Below are positions 10,870-21,894 of a DNA stretch of 64,000 nucleotides, piece by piece. The translations under genes were made by a program, and so were the position numbers. The DNA comes from Petaurus breviceps papuanus (Eukaryota > Chordata > Mammalia > Diprotodontia > Petauridae): contig JAMXIF010000043.1 of assembly GCA_028583685.1 (NCBI GenBank), positions 12,485,975 through 12,549,974 on the forward strand. Direction: 5' to 3'. The notes under the pieces were generated by a model. That model was not told where the DNA came from, made no database searches, and worked only from the letters and a program-made list of their open reading frames with translations. Positions within the stretch are counted from its first letter, which is position 1, and each line of letters begins with the position of its first letter.

Positions 10870-11470
10870 AAAATGTATAAAGGCAAATAAAACAGGCTTT
10901 TGGCTTTGTAAGGAAAAGTCATTTCGAGAACCTGAAGCCCCCACGGTTGTCATGTAGGAATGTGTGGAGTGTATGCAGTCATCCATTGAGGCCACTGGCT
11001 AACAACAGCTGACTTTCCAGGAGTGGTATCTGCATCTACCCTGAGGGGGGCCAGAGCCCACAGACAGCTGGGCCATCTGTTCAGATAATACCACATTACT
11101 CTCTAAACTCCATAATGAAGGCTCCTGAGTAATCTTTCATCAGAATGACTTCACGGCATTAAAAATGCATTTCAATACAGAGCTTGTTTAAATATTTAAC
11201 CCTCTTCGGCTTTGAGAGATTGATTCGGAGCTGCAGTGTTTATATGGGCAGGAAACATTGATTTTCATATGCATGCGTGCATTAATTCATGAAGACTTGG
11301 GCACACACCAAAGGTTTTGATAAATGGATCTTTAAATCTCGGACTTTAATGGAGAATATTGGTTTGCAGCCCAGATAACCTCTCTTTGCCAATATTCAAA
11401 TATTTTCAATTCTCATTCCCCAATAGAGAAGGGAGCTGTGTATTTAGAGGTGAGTTATTTTGAATAAGTT
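10870..11470. promoter_or_regulatory. Candidate conserved non-coding element
   Basis: About 600 bp of high-complexity DNA without recognisable repeats. It holds many motifs typical of developmental enhancers: 'catatgcatgcgtgcattaa' and 'attcatgaag' near 11266-11295, TTTAAATATTTAA near 11190, CAGCTG near 11008, and 'ttgataaatggatctttaaa' near 11317. CpGs are kept ('cttcggctt', 'gattcggag', 'tgcgtgc', 'ctcggac') although the surroundings are CpG-poor. No long frame. Conservation has not been tested. Confidence 0.4.
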
Positions 11471-11477
11471 GAATGTT

Positions 11478-11640
11478 GGGAGACACACACACATATATGT
11501 ATATATACACACACATTCACATATGTATATATAGATATGTATATCATACATATGCATATACACACATATATATAATCTCCCCAAATTTATCTTTATCTGT
11601 CTGTGTGTCTATATATCTATCCATCTCTATATATGCTGAT
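11478..11640. repeat. Imperfect CA/TA low-complexity tract
   Basis: Alternating (AC)n, (TA)n and GTATAT blocks with no unit order longer than a few copies. Confidence 0.85.
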
Positions 11641-12300
11641 TCTTGTTTCTAAATAGGCAGTGTTCTTAAACAGTGTTCTACCCTTTATTAAATCTGTCAA
11701 CAGCTTACCTTTTCTTGAAACCTTGTCAATAAACTCTGAAGACTTCACTCTATATTCAGCACACACAGACCCTGAGGTGAAAAGCCCAGTTGCCAATTTC
11801 AACACCTGGTGACATCACTTAAATACTTTCCAATATGACAGGCTTGCCTTCTCCTCTCCCTTGACCCTTAGCTCCCTCCCACATTATCATACGATCCCAG
11901 TTAACATTTATTTACTGTACAAACTTTAGAAGACTGTCTAGGACAGAAGAAACTGATGTCTGCACACAAAGAGCTCAGGACATAGAACCAGGAGTGAATG
12001 ATTAGCTTTCATTTTACAGAAAACATGGGAAAGGAATAAAATTAGGGTAAATGCTCAGAGAGGTAAAAAGTCATAAATCTGCAAGAAATTCCAATAAATT
12101 CTCGCATGCCCAATTCCCCAAAGCTCTCTTTTAGAAAGGGCAGGATTGGGACTTTTCAGCTCACTCTTCATTTTTCATCTGAAGCTCTTCTTGGTTTCAT
12201 CTCCATAGAACAAGAGGGCCCCAGGTACCCCCTGGGATCTGTTCCTGTCTCTTCTCCCCATACTTGTCAGTTTCCTTTTATGTGCTTTCTTCTCCATTCA
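11641..12300. other. Mostly unassigned; ancient repeat fragment near 11900-11990
   Basis: 11900-11990 ('taacatttatttactgtaca', 'agagctcaggacatagaa') looks like a fragment of the ancient plus-strand repeat. The remainder shows no gene, RNA or repeat that I can name. Confidence 0.4.
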
Positions 12301-12412
12301 ATTCTAAGTTGAGGGCAGGTACCACCTTTCTTTTTCATATCTGTATTGTCAGGCCTTAGCATAGTGCCTAGAACATAGCAGTGATTAATAAATATTTCTT
12401 AATTGAATAACT
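12300..12412 (+). repeat. L2-type LINE 3' end
   Basis: 'gagggcaggtaccacctttc', 'agcatagtgcctagaacata' and 'gattaataaatatttcttaa' follow the L2 3' end order. Confidence 0.7.
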
Positions 12413-12469
12413 ATGCAACCCATCCTTGCCAGAGCTGGTAAGGTGAGATCTCTAAAGCACAGGTCTTAC

Positions 12470-12835
12470 TAAGGCACTTCATTACTTAAGAAGTTTCTAT
12501 GGCTTCCTATTGCATGTAAGATAAAGCACATACTCATATATTTGCAATTGAAAGTCTTTTACAATATTCCTCCAACCTCTCGTTTTTATACTTTGTTCCC
12601 AAGACTCCCCCTCCTGCAGTGTATATTCTAATCACATTTCCTTGCTGTTTCTCAGTGTCCTGCTTGACTGGAATGCTCTCCCTCCTCAATTTGCTACTTG
12701 GAATCCCAAGTTCCTTCCAAGACTTGGTTTTGGTTATACCTCCCACCTGAGGGCACCTTGTAGCCTTTGCATCCACAGTGCCTAGAATAGTGCCTGGCAC
12801 CAAGTACAGTATATGCTTAATGATGCTTGTTGAGA
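12470..12835 (+). repeat. L2 LINE 3' part
   Basis: It follows the L2 3' region: 'ctatggcttcctattgcatg', 'cttgactggaatgctctccc', 'cagtgcctagaatagtgcct' and 'gcttaatgatgcttgttga'. The order and spacing suggest that 360 bp of the element are kept nearly continuously. No frame survives. The same region is seen at 21895-22010. Confidence 0.75.
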
Positions 12836-13311
12836 TGACTTGCCTTGGGCAGGCTATTAGTTGGTTGGACTAGATCAACTCCATGGTCCCTTCCTCTTCT
12901 AATTCCAATGAGATCATAATTGTTGCACCATTTGAAAGGATTCTGTCTTCTTCTTTGTGTATTTTCCTCTGAAAAAATGGAAACACTGAGAATTCACAGG
13001 TGCAAGATCTTAATTGTCCTGAGTTCTTCTTGCCCCTCCTGCTAGTCTGAGTTTCCTCTTTCTCCTCCTCTTTCTCTTTCACTTCTTTGTTCCCTTGCAC
13101 CATGATATCGCCTTCCTCTTTTTCTTCTCACTCTTTCTTCTTCCTTCCCTATTATTTTCAGACCTATCATTGAAGCTCTTCTTTCTACTGGGAAACAGTA
13201 TATTTAGGCACTGAAGCTAGTGATCCACATCTTCAAGGCCATGAAAAGTTAACCATTTGAGATGCTAGAGAATGAAACAATGCTAATAAACCACATTTTT
13301 TAATTAAAAAA
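12836..13311. other. Pyrimidine-rich, unassigned
   Basis: T/C-rich with a run of short 'ttcctctttctcctcctctt' patches near 13050-13145. No gene signal. Confidence 0.45.
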
Positions 13312-13383
13312 TTAAAATGGGTGACTGAGGAATGTGTGTCAATGAGATTGGCATGGGGAGCATCAACCTTCACAGGGCTGCTG
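13312..13383 (+). repeat. Left copy of a ~70-bp inverted repeat pair
   Basis: It starts TTAAAATGGGTGACTGAG and runs through 'caatgagattggcatgggga' to 'cttcacagggctgctg'. The complement of 15446-15521 gives the same sequence with about eight substitutions and a 4-base indel. Both copies start at a TTAA on their outer side. See findings. Confidence 0.7.
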
Positions 13384-13394
13384 TGTTTTCTCAT

Positions 13395-13590
13395 TGTTAA
13401 AGTTATAAGAACTTCAATTTATGTAATGCTTTTACATTTGCAAAGAATTTACCATAGAACAACATTGTAAGTTAGGTAATAGAAGTCCTTTCACAGATAA
13501 GGAAACTGAGGCTCAGACAATGAACTTATTTACCCAGAGGCACCCAAATATTATGCAGATGACACTCTAAGACCATATCCTTTGTAAGAT
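13395..13590 (-). repeat. MIR-type SINE
   Basis: The complement of MIR is seen on plus: 'cacagataaggaaactgagg', 'acaatgaacttatttaccca', with the 3' half 'tttacatttgcaaagaattt' on the left. Confidence 0.7.
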
Positions 13591-13984
13591 GGGGTCACTG
13601 AGGCTTTATGTTCAACATTGGCAATGGGCTGTGCTTATCCGTCCCCACTGTCTTACAAGGCCCCTCTTCAGTAGACAGCACATGTTTATGTAGTATGGAT
13701 TCGAGTTCAGCTGGTGACTTGGGGCAGATATCACTTTCTGGCTGGACTTGGGGTTCTGTAAGACTTGGATTTTCATCTGTGTCTGGTGTTAGAGTCAATA
13801 TATTCCTGAGTTTGAAAGTCTGTTTATGACTAGACTCACGATTGATCTGTGGTCAAGTGACTTGTCACTCTTTTTCAATCCTTGTCTGAACTGAACTAAG
13901 ATGTAGGCTTCATCGGCACACAGTTCTAATCACTAACCAACCAGTGACAGACCCTGCATTTTCACACCATGTATTCTAAGAGGA
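13591..13984. other. No feature recognised
   Basis: Two opposing frames of about 70 codons overlap here, with no recognisable domain. Treated as chance frames. Confidence 0.4.
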
Positions 13985-14145
13985 AGAAAGGTGATATAGT
14001 TGATAGAGCATTTTGTTGGGAATAAGGAGACCTCAGTTCCAGTTCTCATTCTTATCCTAAGTCTTTTTGGATAAGTCTTTTTCATCTTCTACTTTCATAA
14101 TAGAAAAATGAAGACATTGGATTAGGTACTCTCCAAGCTCTCTTC
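13985..14145 (+). repeat. MIR-type SINE, diverged
   Basis: 'gttgatagagcattttgttg', 'agacctcagttccagttctc' and 'aatagaaaaatgaagacatt' follow a MIR order. Confidence 0.6.
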
Positions 14146-14147
14146 TG

Positions 14148-14352
14148 AGCAGCTAGGTGAGTTCAAATCTGGCCTCAGATACTTACTATCTGCGTGACCC
14201 TAAACAAGTCACTTAACTCTGTTTGCCTCAGTTTCTTCATCTGTAAAATGAGCTGGAGAAGGAAATTACCAACTACTCTAGTATCTTTGTTAAGCACACC
14301 TAAATGGGCTCACAAAGAGTCAGACAAGACTGAAAATAAATCAACAACAAAG
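14148..14352 (+). repeat. Marsupial SINE with RTE-type tail (MAR1-like)
   Basis: 'gagttcaaatctggcctcag', 'tcatctgtaaaatgagctgg', 'agaaggaaattaccaactac', 'acaaagagtcagacaagact' and a terminal 'atcaacaac'. The last part resembles the end of RTE/BovB LINEs, which is how such SINEs are thought to borrow the RTE machinery. Confidence 0.85.
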
Positions 14353-14522
14353 TTCTCTCCCAGCTCAAACATTGTGTGATTCTAAAAAAGAAAATGTGTA
14401 TATGACAGGGCCAAAGTCATTTCTATGTGAAGGTTTTGGGAGGAGATAGAGGGTATATACAGGTCATATTGAGTATTTAATAAGACAGTAGAATAGATGA
14501 TTTTTATTATTATTTAGATTAG

Positions 14523-14726
14523 CTTGGAATAATTCTTTTTTTTTTTTGCTTTTTGGAGGGGGGAGGGCATGGCAATTGGGGTTAAGTGGCTTGCCCAAGG
14601 TCTCACAGCTAGTAAGTGTTAGGTCTGAGGCCAAATTTGAGCTCTGGTCCTCCTGACTCCAGGGCTGGTACTCTATTCACTGTGCCACCTAGCCTTCCCT
14701 GCCGCCCCCCTCTTGGAATTATTCTT
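14523..14726 (-). mobile_element. tRNA-type SINE insertion with 15-bp target duplication
   Basis: SINE at 14538-14711 on minus, with poly-T at its left. The core on plus is 'cccaaggtctcacagctagt', 'gtcctcctgactccagggct', and the head is 'ctattcactgtgccacctag'. It is flanked by CTTGGAATAATTCTT (14523-14537) and CTTGGAATTATTCTT (14712-14726). The clean duplication and L1-like poly(A) tail indicate fairly recent L1-driven insertion. Confidence 0.9.
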
Positions 14727-14749
14727 AATGTTTCTTCCTAGTCTAACCT

Positions 14750-15060
14750 CACCCTTTAATGTTCTCCAGATATATTGTTTATGATAAATTAACAGAAATG
14801 AAGGGTTTCCATTGGCTTCGATCTGCTAATATGAAACAGGAGTTTTTGTGCCCTGTCCACAAAGCCCAAGTGAACCTGAGGCCAGCATCATGACAAATTG
14901 ATTTCAGTTATTAAAAGGACAGGGTGCTATGGAGAGGTTTCCTTCCACGGAGGGGAGAAGCTGCACTACATGACCTTTAGCAAAATCTCTTCTCTGACTA
15001 ATTTCTGTGGTTATCAAATTCTAAATTTGCAAGTAAAAGTGTAAGTTTTTCAAAATTGAT
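14750..15060. promoter_or_regulatory. Possible conserved non-coding block
   Basis: Repeat-free, high-complexity sequence with 'gacaaattgatttcagttat' and 'aaacaggagtttttgtgcc'. This is only a weak suggestion of constrained DNA. Confidence 0.25.
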
Positions 15061-15239
15061 TATAAGTTGTAATGGAGCTCTAAGAAGTTTTCTCTGACCA
15101 CTCCATTCCCATTAGCCTCCATTTTCCCTTACCTCCTTCATCAAAATTGGTGGCCTCAACCATATACTGCAGTTTTTAGTCATATGATGCCATGTATCAT
15201 TTCCTACATATCTCACATGCCAGTCTTGGCCTTTCAAAT

Positions 15240-15355
15240 ACAATATGAGCTTTCTGACGGCAGGGAGGTTTTATATCTTCTGTCACCCATGTAACACTCA
15301 GCACAGGGTTAAACACATAACTGGAGCTCAAGAAACAAATGCTTGTTTGATTGGT
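15240..15355 (+). repeat. L2-type 3' end, diverged
   Basis: 'gctttctgacggcagggagg', 'aacactcagcacagggttaa' and 'caaatgcttgtttgattgg' follow the L2 3' end. Confidence 0.6.
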
Positions 15356-15445
15356 GATGCTTGCTCAGGAAATAAATGCCTGTTTATGCTACCTAAATTA
15401 ATCTTTTCTGCCTTCAAGTTTCTGTTATATACGTGGCTTGGCCCT

Positions 15446-15521
15446 TAGCAACAATGTGAAAGTTGATGTTCCCCATGCCAATCTCATTGACTCTTTCACA
15501 TTTCTCAGTCACCCATTTTAA
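15446..15521 (-). repeat. Right copy of the ~70-bp inverted repeat pair
   Basis: Complement of 13312-13383. Its outer end is CTCAGTCACCCATTTTAA, again finishing at TTAA (15518-15521). Confidence 0.7.
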
Positions 15522-17110
15522 GGAATACTGTTATAATCGGACTTGCCTTCCCTTGCCCACCACATATGCCATGCTGATGACCAGTCATGACCATCACCTG
15601 GAAGAAGAAATGTAACCACTTAATGTCTATGCTTTCAAGTACTTCAATACAAAGGACATCTTCAAATTCTGACATGTATCTCTCATTTCTCTTGACTATT
15701 ATTTTCCCAAGTTGAATATGGATAGGTGGTGAGTGGTTTTTTATTGTGATGAATCTTCATGAGCTCCGTAAAGGGAATGATCCTCAGGGTTTGCATGGGG
15801 GGCGGGGTGGTGAAGTAGGTCCTTAAGAGTCTAGGACTTAGTTTAGGCAGAGAAGTTGGGAGAGGGCATGACAACTTTATGAACATGGATAGGAATGTCC
15901 ACAGGACAATGAATAAACCAAAGAGTTTGAAAAGGTGATTAGTCAATGAACAGATTTTAGGAAATTTAATTAGCCACGCTTCTAATTTTCTCTTAGACCC
16001 AGAATGAAATATAAATTGGATTCTAACCTACTGGAGGGGGTAGCTAATGCAACCTAGTAAATAGAACTGTGTAAAGCCCAGTGAGCGGCAAGAAAATTCC
16101 CAAGAGATTCAATGCCATCTTTACAAGTCAGCAGCAGCTCTAGAAATTCTCTCCTAGTACGGCCTATGCTCAGTTTTAATTTAGCTCTCCTTCCTTTCTC
16201 CTCCTCTTTTTTTTTCTCTACATTGTCTAAGTGCTAATAATAATAATTCAATTTAATAACATCAATCCTTACCGAGTACTCAAGCCCATCCAATCCTCAA
16301 GGACACCTAACCCTTCCCGTACTCACCTCATAGCTTCTTTATCACACTTGCAGCACCTCATAAACTACATCTTCCTCAGACCTTGTCATAAAGGGCGAGG
16401 TCGACATCACAAGAATGAAGTCAGAAAAATACAACCTTGAACTGTTTTATCTCTTTTCATTCTCACTGGCCTCCTCCTCCCCTCCCCCTCTGAACCCCCA
16501 CCTACACAGGCTTTTTCTTCTCTTCTTTGACCTATCTCTTTACCTCAGCCACTTGAAAGAGAAAGAATCCAGGGTTATGTATCCAGGGGGAGCATCCCAG
16601 AAAGACCAAGCTTCTGTTCAGCATCCAAACCCTGATATCTTAGCAGAAGAGATGCCCTAGCAGCCATCTGACTTATTAAGGATCATTCATTCTGATGCTA
16701 CTGGTCAGGATAGGAGACTCTCCCCCATTCATGAAGGGAAAAATGGAGACCCTGAGAAGGTGTGATTCCTGCACAGTGATAAGGCTGAACATAATTAAAT
16801 AGTATCTCACATATCTGGAACTTATTCTCAGAGTATATGATTCAGCTATTTGGCAACTTCAGCTATGTGGAACACAGCCAAGAATCAAGAAATGAGGCAA
16901 AAAAAGGTTGCTCAGTAGACAAAATCCACAGATCAATACTGCTGTACTTTATTAATAAGCAAGACATTAAGGTCTTCACAAAGATCCTATTTACTCTCAC
17001 TTTACACAGAGTTCTAAAACTTTGGGCTACCTGGTTTCCCAGTAAATAGCAGATTGCAAGTAAAGGTGCCAGCTGACAACAGGGCAGTGAGGGCAGTGAT
17101 AAACCTAAAC
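15522..17110. other. Repeat-poor stretch, no gene recognised
   Basis: No clear repeat, RNA or coding signal. Frames up to 87 codons occur on either strand but none has a recognisable domain. A short (ATA)n lies at 16237-16245. Confidence 0.45.
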
Positions 17111-17114
17111 CACA

Positions 17115-17151
<37 letters not shown>
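17115..17151. repeat. (CA)n microsatellite
   Basis: About 18 CA units, nearly perfect. The minus frames of 80 and 114 codons crossing it owe their length partly to this array. Confidence 0.95.
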
Positions 17152-17895
17152 ACCCCAAAATAAAAAGAAAATCCTATGAAAAGCAGGCACAAGATACTCA
17201 ATAGCACAGAAGCCTGGAGTCATTTTGTGTAAGTAAAACAGCTTTAGACATTTCACTATCCCCTATAAGTATCCTTATCTAACAAGACAGTCATAAGAAG
17301 TGACTTTTAATAAATTTGTATTGAAATGAATTGAAGTCAATTGGAATGAATTAAATTAATCATTCTTTGTGATGATCACTCATTTATCTTAAGTTATGTT
17401 CAGTATCCTCTGTTTTAAAAGATAGAGAAAAAAGTAATGCATTTTAAAAATATTTCCAACCGAAGTTATTAAAATAAAACTTAAAATACTTTACAGATTG
17501 GGGTTGTAGGGAGCAATCTTCAGTTATCCAACAAACTTGGCAATCTGGAGTGATTCATTACTCTTACATTATGAATAGTCAAGGACTTCCTACAATTATC
17601 ATTTTCACCATCATCATTGTTCTATAAATTTTAATTGCATATTTTGCCTCTGGTTAAGGCATTCTAGATCTTAGATACTTATTTTTGAAAACAGCAGCAC
17701 TATCCGTATGCTGTGAGTCTCTTACTAGTTGCCATATGTAAGTGAAACCCAGAGGTCTATTTTTTAAAATTTAATGTTATTTTGTTTTCAATTTTAATTC
17801 TCTCCTAAACAAAATCCTTTAAAATGTGTATTGTCAAGTATAAAGAAAGCCTTCTATATTAGCCATGTTCCCCTTCAAAAAGAAAGAGAAAATGA
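17152..17895. other. AT-rich, no feature recognised
   Basis: Nothing identifiable except short T/A runs and 'tgaattgaagtcaattgga'-type minor self-complementarity near 17318-17350. Confidence 0.4.
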
Positions 17896-17898
17896 AGT

Positions 17899-17930
<32 letters not shown>

Positions 17931-18124
17931 CAGAAAGGCAGGAAGGAAGGAAGGCAGAAAGGCAGGAAGGAAGGAAGGAAGGAAGGAAGGAAGGAAGGAA
18001 GGAAGGAAGGAAGGAAGGAAGGAAGGAAGGAAGGAAGGAAGGAAGGAAGGAAGGAAGGAAGGAAGAAAGGAAGGAAGGAAGGAAGGAAGGAAGGAAGGAA
18101 GGAAGGAAGGAAGGAAGGAAGGAA
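17896..18124. repeat. Long (GGAA)n tetranucleotide array
   Basis: About 230 bp of GGAA units, with interruptions (GGCA, GAAA) only in the left 80 bp and one near 18065. The right part is nearly perfect. It creates open frames of 120-134 codons in several frames (KEGR on plus, FLPS on minus), which are not genes. GGAA is also the core recognised by ETS-family factors. Confidence 0.97.
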
Positions 18125-18129
18125 AAGAA

Positions 18130-18540
18130 AGAGAAGAAAATGTGCTTCCATCTGTACTTTGAGTGTATAAGCTCTCTCTCTGAAGATGGGAAGCATATTT
18201 CATCATGTGTTCTCTGGAATCATGATTAGTCATTGTGTTGATTAGAATTCCTAAGTCTTTCACACTTGTTTGTCTTTAAATTATTGTTGTTATTGTATAA
18301 ATTATTCTCCTTATTCTGATGACTTCATTTTGCTTCAGAAAACCTAGAATTCTAGAAGGACAACCTGAATGTTCCAACTATCATTTTGTAATTGGGGACA
18401 GAAAGCCTTTTGTTTGGGATCAAATTTGGGGGTCATTGTGTACATATATTTAGAATAACAGGGAAGAGAGTACATGCAAGTCGTAGAAGCAAGATGGGAC
18501 TGTGTAGCGTCTGCATAATCTTCCTTTCCAGCTCACATTT
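18130..18540. other. No feature recognised
   Basis: Ordinary AT-rich sequence. Confidence 0.4.
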
Positions 18541-18544
18541 GGAT

Positions 18545-19145
18545 TTAGTGAGTTGTTGTTTGTCCTTCATTTTCATTTTCAAAGAGGATCACCAATGACA
18601 TCATGGGGTGATGTCTTGACTTGTGTATGAATTGGGTTTAAGTTAGGCAGAATTGCACAAAGTTGTCAGCCTCACTCTCTCTTCCAGAGCCATCAAAGTC
18701 CAGTGGCAGGACAAAAGTCAAGATGACTGACCCAGGATGCAGTGGATTACCTTGGTGTCTTTAATGTTTGGCCAAGCTGTAAGTATTCCATAGCACCTGC
18801 TTCAGCTGCCTGCGTGACCTTTGGAATATTTTTTTTTTCTCATCTGCCCATTCTGCCAGTGGAAGTCTTCACCTGCTTGGAGTAGACATTGCTCTAATTC
18901 ACTGACAGGTTTCAGGCCTGTCGATTACCCTCAACCTACTTTAGTCCATTTGCTGAGATGGTTTAATGAGGTGTGGCCACTGTGCACCCTACAGCTTCTT
19001 GAAACCATGGGTAAGAGTTGAGTACCAGGTAGATACCAACCATAAATAAGCAGATCTGAAAAGGTTTTGGCAAGTCCTAAGTGCAAGTGCACCCTGAATA
19101 CCCCATACAACCCCCATGAGTATGTTTCAGTAGAAAGAAGCAAAG
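18545..19145 (-). mobile_element. RTE-tailed marsupial repeat
   Basis: The left end on plus, 'cattttcaaagaggatcacc' and 'gatgtcttgacttgtgtatg', is the complement of the RTE 3' tail that also ends the LINE at 43705. The body contains 'ccagagccatcaaagtccag', 'caggatgcagtggattacct', 'attctgccagtggaagtctt' and 'gaggtgtggccactgtgcac'. About 600 bp, old, non-coding. Its exact family name is not certain. Confidence 0.65.
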
Positions 19146-19149
19146 CAAA

Positions 19150-19790
19150 CATTGCTTTCTAGCCAAACACTTAATAAGGATAAATGTGAAGTCCTAAACT
19201 TGATTTTTAAAAATCACCTGCTCACATATAGTATGAAATAGAGCTGGCTAGAACATGGTTAGTGTGCAACAGACCTGTAGCTGGTAGTTACCGCAAGTTT
19301 ATTCTAAGTGAACAGTGAACAGGGTAATGCAACATGGTCAGGAGGCTGCATTAGCAGAGGCAGTGACCAGAACAAGGGAGGAGATTGTTCCACTGAACTC
19401 CACTCTAATTAGACCACAACTGGGTTCTTGCTTTCCATTTGGGACATTCATTTTAGAAAGTACTTTAACGTACTGGAGCCTGTCCAGAGGAGGTCAATGA
19501 GTAAGGTGAGGGCCTAGAGACTCTGGTGTAGAAGGAATAATTAATCTAATATCCGTAATCAAATACTTTGTAAATTATCAAGAGGAAGAGTTAAAAGACT
19601 TGTTTTGCTTGAACGCAGAGGAAATAACTAAGGAATAATGGGTGGAAATTGTATATTTCCAACTAACAGTTGGAGAGTTGTTGTTTTTGAAGTGAGCTGT
19701 CTCAGAGGTAGTAAATTCCTCATCAATGGAGTTTTTGCTCCAAAAGCTGGATGACCATGTGTCAGAGATATTATAGAGAAGATGCAATTC
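19150..19790 (+). repeat. CR1/L3 LINE 3' part
   Basis: In order: 'ggataaatgtgaagtcctaa', 'actctaattagaccacaact', 'ctggagcctgtccagaggag', 'ggtagtaaattcctcatcaa', 'agctggatgaccatgtgtca'. This is the C-terminal reverse-transcriptase region through to the 3' UTR of CR1/L3. Frames are broken. Confidence 0.75.
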
Positions 19791-19791
19791 A

Positions 19792-20960
19792 ATTCAATTC
19801 CACAAATTTTTGTTAAGTTCTCATTGTAGTCAAGGCAAAGTGTGAACTACTGGAACTACAAGGACAAAAAAAAATCCCCACTTGTCTCAAGAGCCTTACT
19901 TCCTAGTATGGGGGTATGTGTGGAGAGAGAGGATGTAAAAACATCAAAGGAGATACAAACTCTACACAAAGTATGTACCATGTACTGGCATGTGGCTTAC
20001 AGAATACACAGTTGGCCTCCAAATTAGAAATACTTGAGCTTGAGTCTTATACTATATCTGTGACCTTGGGCAAATAACTTAACCTTTCAGTGCTCTAGAC
20101 GACTCTGTAAGACTATAAGGTGGAGAAAAAGTGCTGACCTGAATTGTAGATGGAGTTTTATCACCCAAGAGCTCCCTCTACTCACATTACAGATAATTTC
20201 AACGTAATAACCAAAATAAAACTAAGGAATGTCAAAGGCAAGAGAGTTCTAAGCTGAGGATACCAAGATTGGCCTTTGATTAGAGGAGTCCTCAGAACTA
20301 TGCTTTGAAGGAAACCAGGGATTCCACAAACATTGCAGGCATGGGAGATTGACTGTATAAAGGCATAGAAATAGAAAGTAGAATGTCTTTGGAACAGCTA
20401 GCAGGTCAACTTGACTAGAATGAAGAGTATGTGAAGAGAGGAATATGATGTGAGACTGAAAAGGGAGGTGAGATATAGATTGTGAAGGCCTTTGAGTGCC
20501 AGACGAAAGAATTTGTATTTAGTCCTGCAAAAATAGAGACACACTAAAGCTTCATGAACAAGACAATGGGCTGATCTGATCTGAGCTTTAGGAGTATTAA
20601 ACTGTCAGTTGTGTGAAGAATAGATGGCAAAGAAAAGAGACTAGAGGCAGGGAGACTCATCAGAAGGCTAATGCAATACTCCACGTGAGGAGGGATGTGG
20701 TCTCAATTACAGTGGAGGCTATGTGAGTAGAAATTTTTAAAAATGGATACAAAAGATATTGGAAAAGCAGGCTGAGAAAAACTTAGCAAATAATTGTATG
20801 TAAGTATTGAAAGAAGGGGAAGCGCAAAGGATGACCCTAGGTTCAGGAACCTGAGATAATGGAATGATGGGGGGGGGGGAACCATCAAAACATACAGGTA
20901 TGAGGTTGGACTAAGTCCCAATCCAAGATTCTGTCATTGCATTTTGTTTCAACTTGTTTC
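19792..20960 (+). repeat. Ancient amniote repeat, long copy, interrupted by a SINE
   Basis: Parts seen in order: 'tttttgttaagttctcattg', 'ttgtctcaagagccttactt', then a SINE at 20005-20165, then 'ggcaagagagttctaagctg', 'gaaggcctttgagtgccaga', 'gagaatttgtatttagtc'-like sequence and 'aggcagggagactcatcaga'. It is the longest copy of this family in the window. Confidence 0.65.
20005..20165 (+). repeat. MIR-like SINE with 'gactataag' tail
   Basis: 'gaccttgggcaaataactta' is the core, followed by 'ctctgtaagactataaggtg' and 'aagtgctgacctgaattgta'. The same special 3' part occurs in the copy at 54742-54965. Confidence 0.7.
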
Positions 20961-21019
20961 TTTTTTTGACCCGTGTTAATCCTTTAAATGTTAAATGATG
21001 AATTATTTTTCTTGTTTTT

Positions 21020-21262
21020 GTTTTCTTTGTTGTCAGTCATATCTGACTCTTCGAGATAACTTCTAGGTTTTTCTTGGCAAAGATACTAGAATGGTTCAGC
21101 ATTTCCTTCTTTGGCTCATTTTATAGATGAGGAAACTGAGACAATCGGGGTTAAGTGACTTGCCTAAGGTCACATAGTGAGTGATATAGACCACATCTGA
21201 ACTTGGGTCTTCCTGACTCCAGGCTTGGCATTCTATCCACTGAACCACCTACCTGACCATAA
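21020..21262 (-). repeat. Marsupial SINE with RTE-type tail (MAR1-like)
   Basis: Complement on plus: 'gtcagtcatatctgactctt', 'cttggcaaagatactagaat', 'tagatgaggaaactgagaca', 'ggcattctatccactgaacc'. Essentially full length. Confidence 0.85.
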
Positions 21263-21264
21263 GT

Positions 21265-21894
21265 GAACAGTACTTATCATTAAACAGCAAACTTTCAGAG
21301 GTTAAAGGCCAGGACTAGTATTTTTTAAAGCTTTACTCCTTACCTCTCTCCTTTCCCTAGGAGTGGCTATGCACTCTAGTAGAACATCCATAAATATTCC
21401 TATGAAGGAATCCAAATTCACTATTGTGAGAGGACAGCATGTTGTATCTGTGTATAAGTGTAGTTGGAGGGGGTGGGAGAGTTGTCAAGAAATTTTTAAG
21501 GGAGGGAATTAGGAAAGTTAGGACTAATTATGAGCAAAATGAGGTATTCTGGAAAAATAGGTTTTTAGATCTTTTCCAGCTAATTCAGCAGCCTGTTCCT
21601 GAACTAAAGAATCATAGTGGTTTTAGAGCTGAAAATGGAAAGGAAATTAAAGGCCTCTCAGTTCTGTCTTTCTCTGTTTCTCCCTCTCTCCACCTCTTTC
21701 TGTCTCTCCATCTCTGTCTCTTTCTCTCCCTCTGTCTTTCAGTCTTTCTCCTTTACACCTATTAAAATTTAGTTGTGCAGGTGCAAAAATGCCTTAAGAT
21801 ATAATGTCTACTCAGTTGTAAATGTCCAATGACTCTGTAGGTAGGGATAGAGAGGTATCTAGGCAGTGGAGTGTTGTATTTTCGTAAAAAAAAA
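21265..21894. other. No gene; CT-rich patch
   Basis: 21655-21745 is an imperfect CT-rich tract. It lengthens a 108-codon plus frame (21439-21765) that has no recognisable domain. Confidence 0.5.

Noticed and set aside
17831-18263. Open frames of 120-134 codons on both strands
   Set aside because: They are translations of the (GGAA)n array (KEGR or FLPS repeats) without flanking coding signals.
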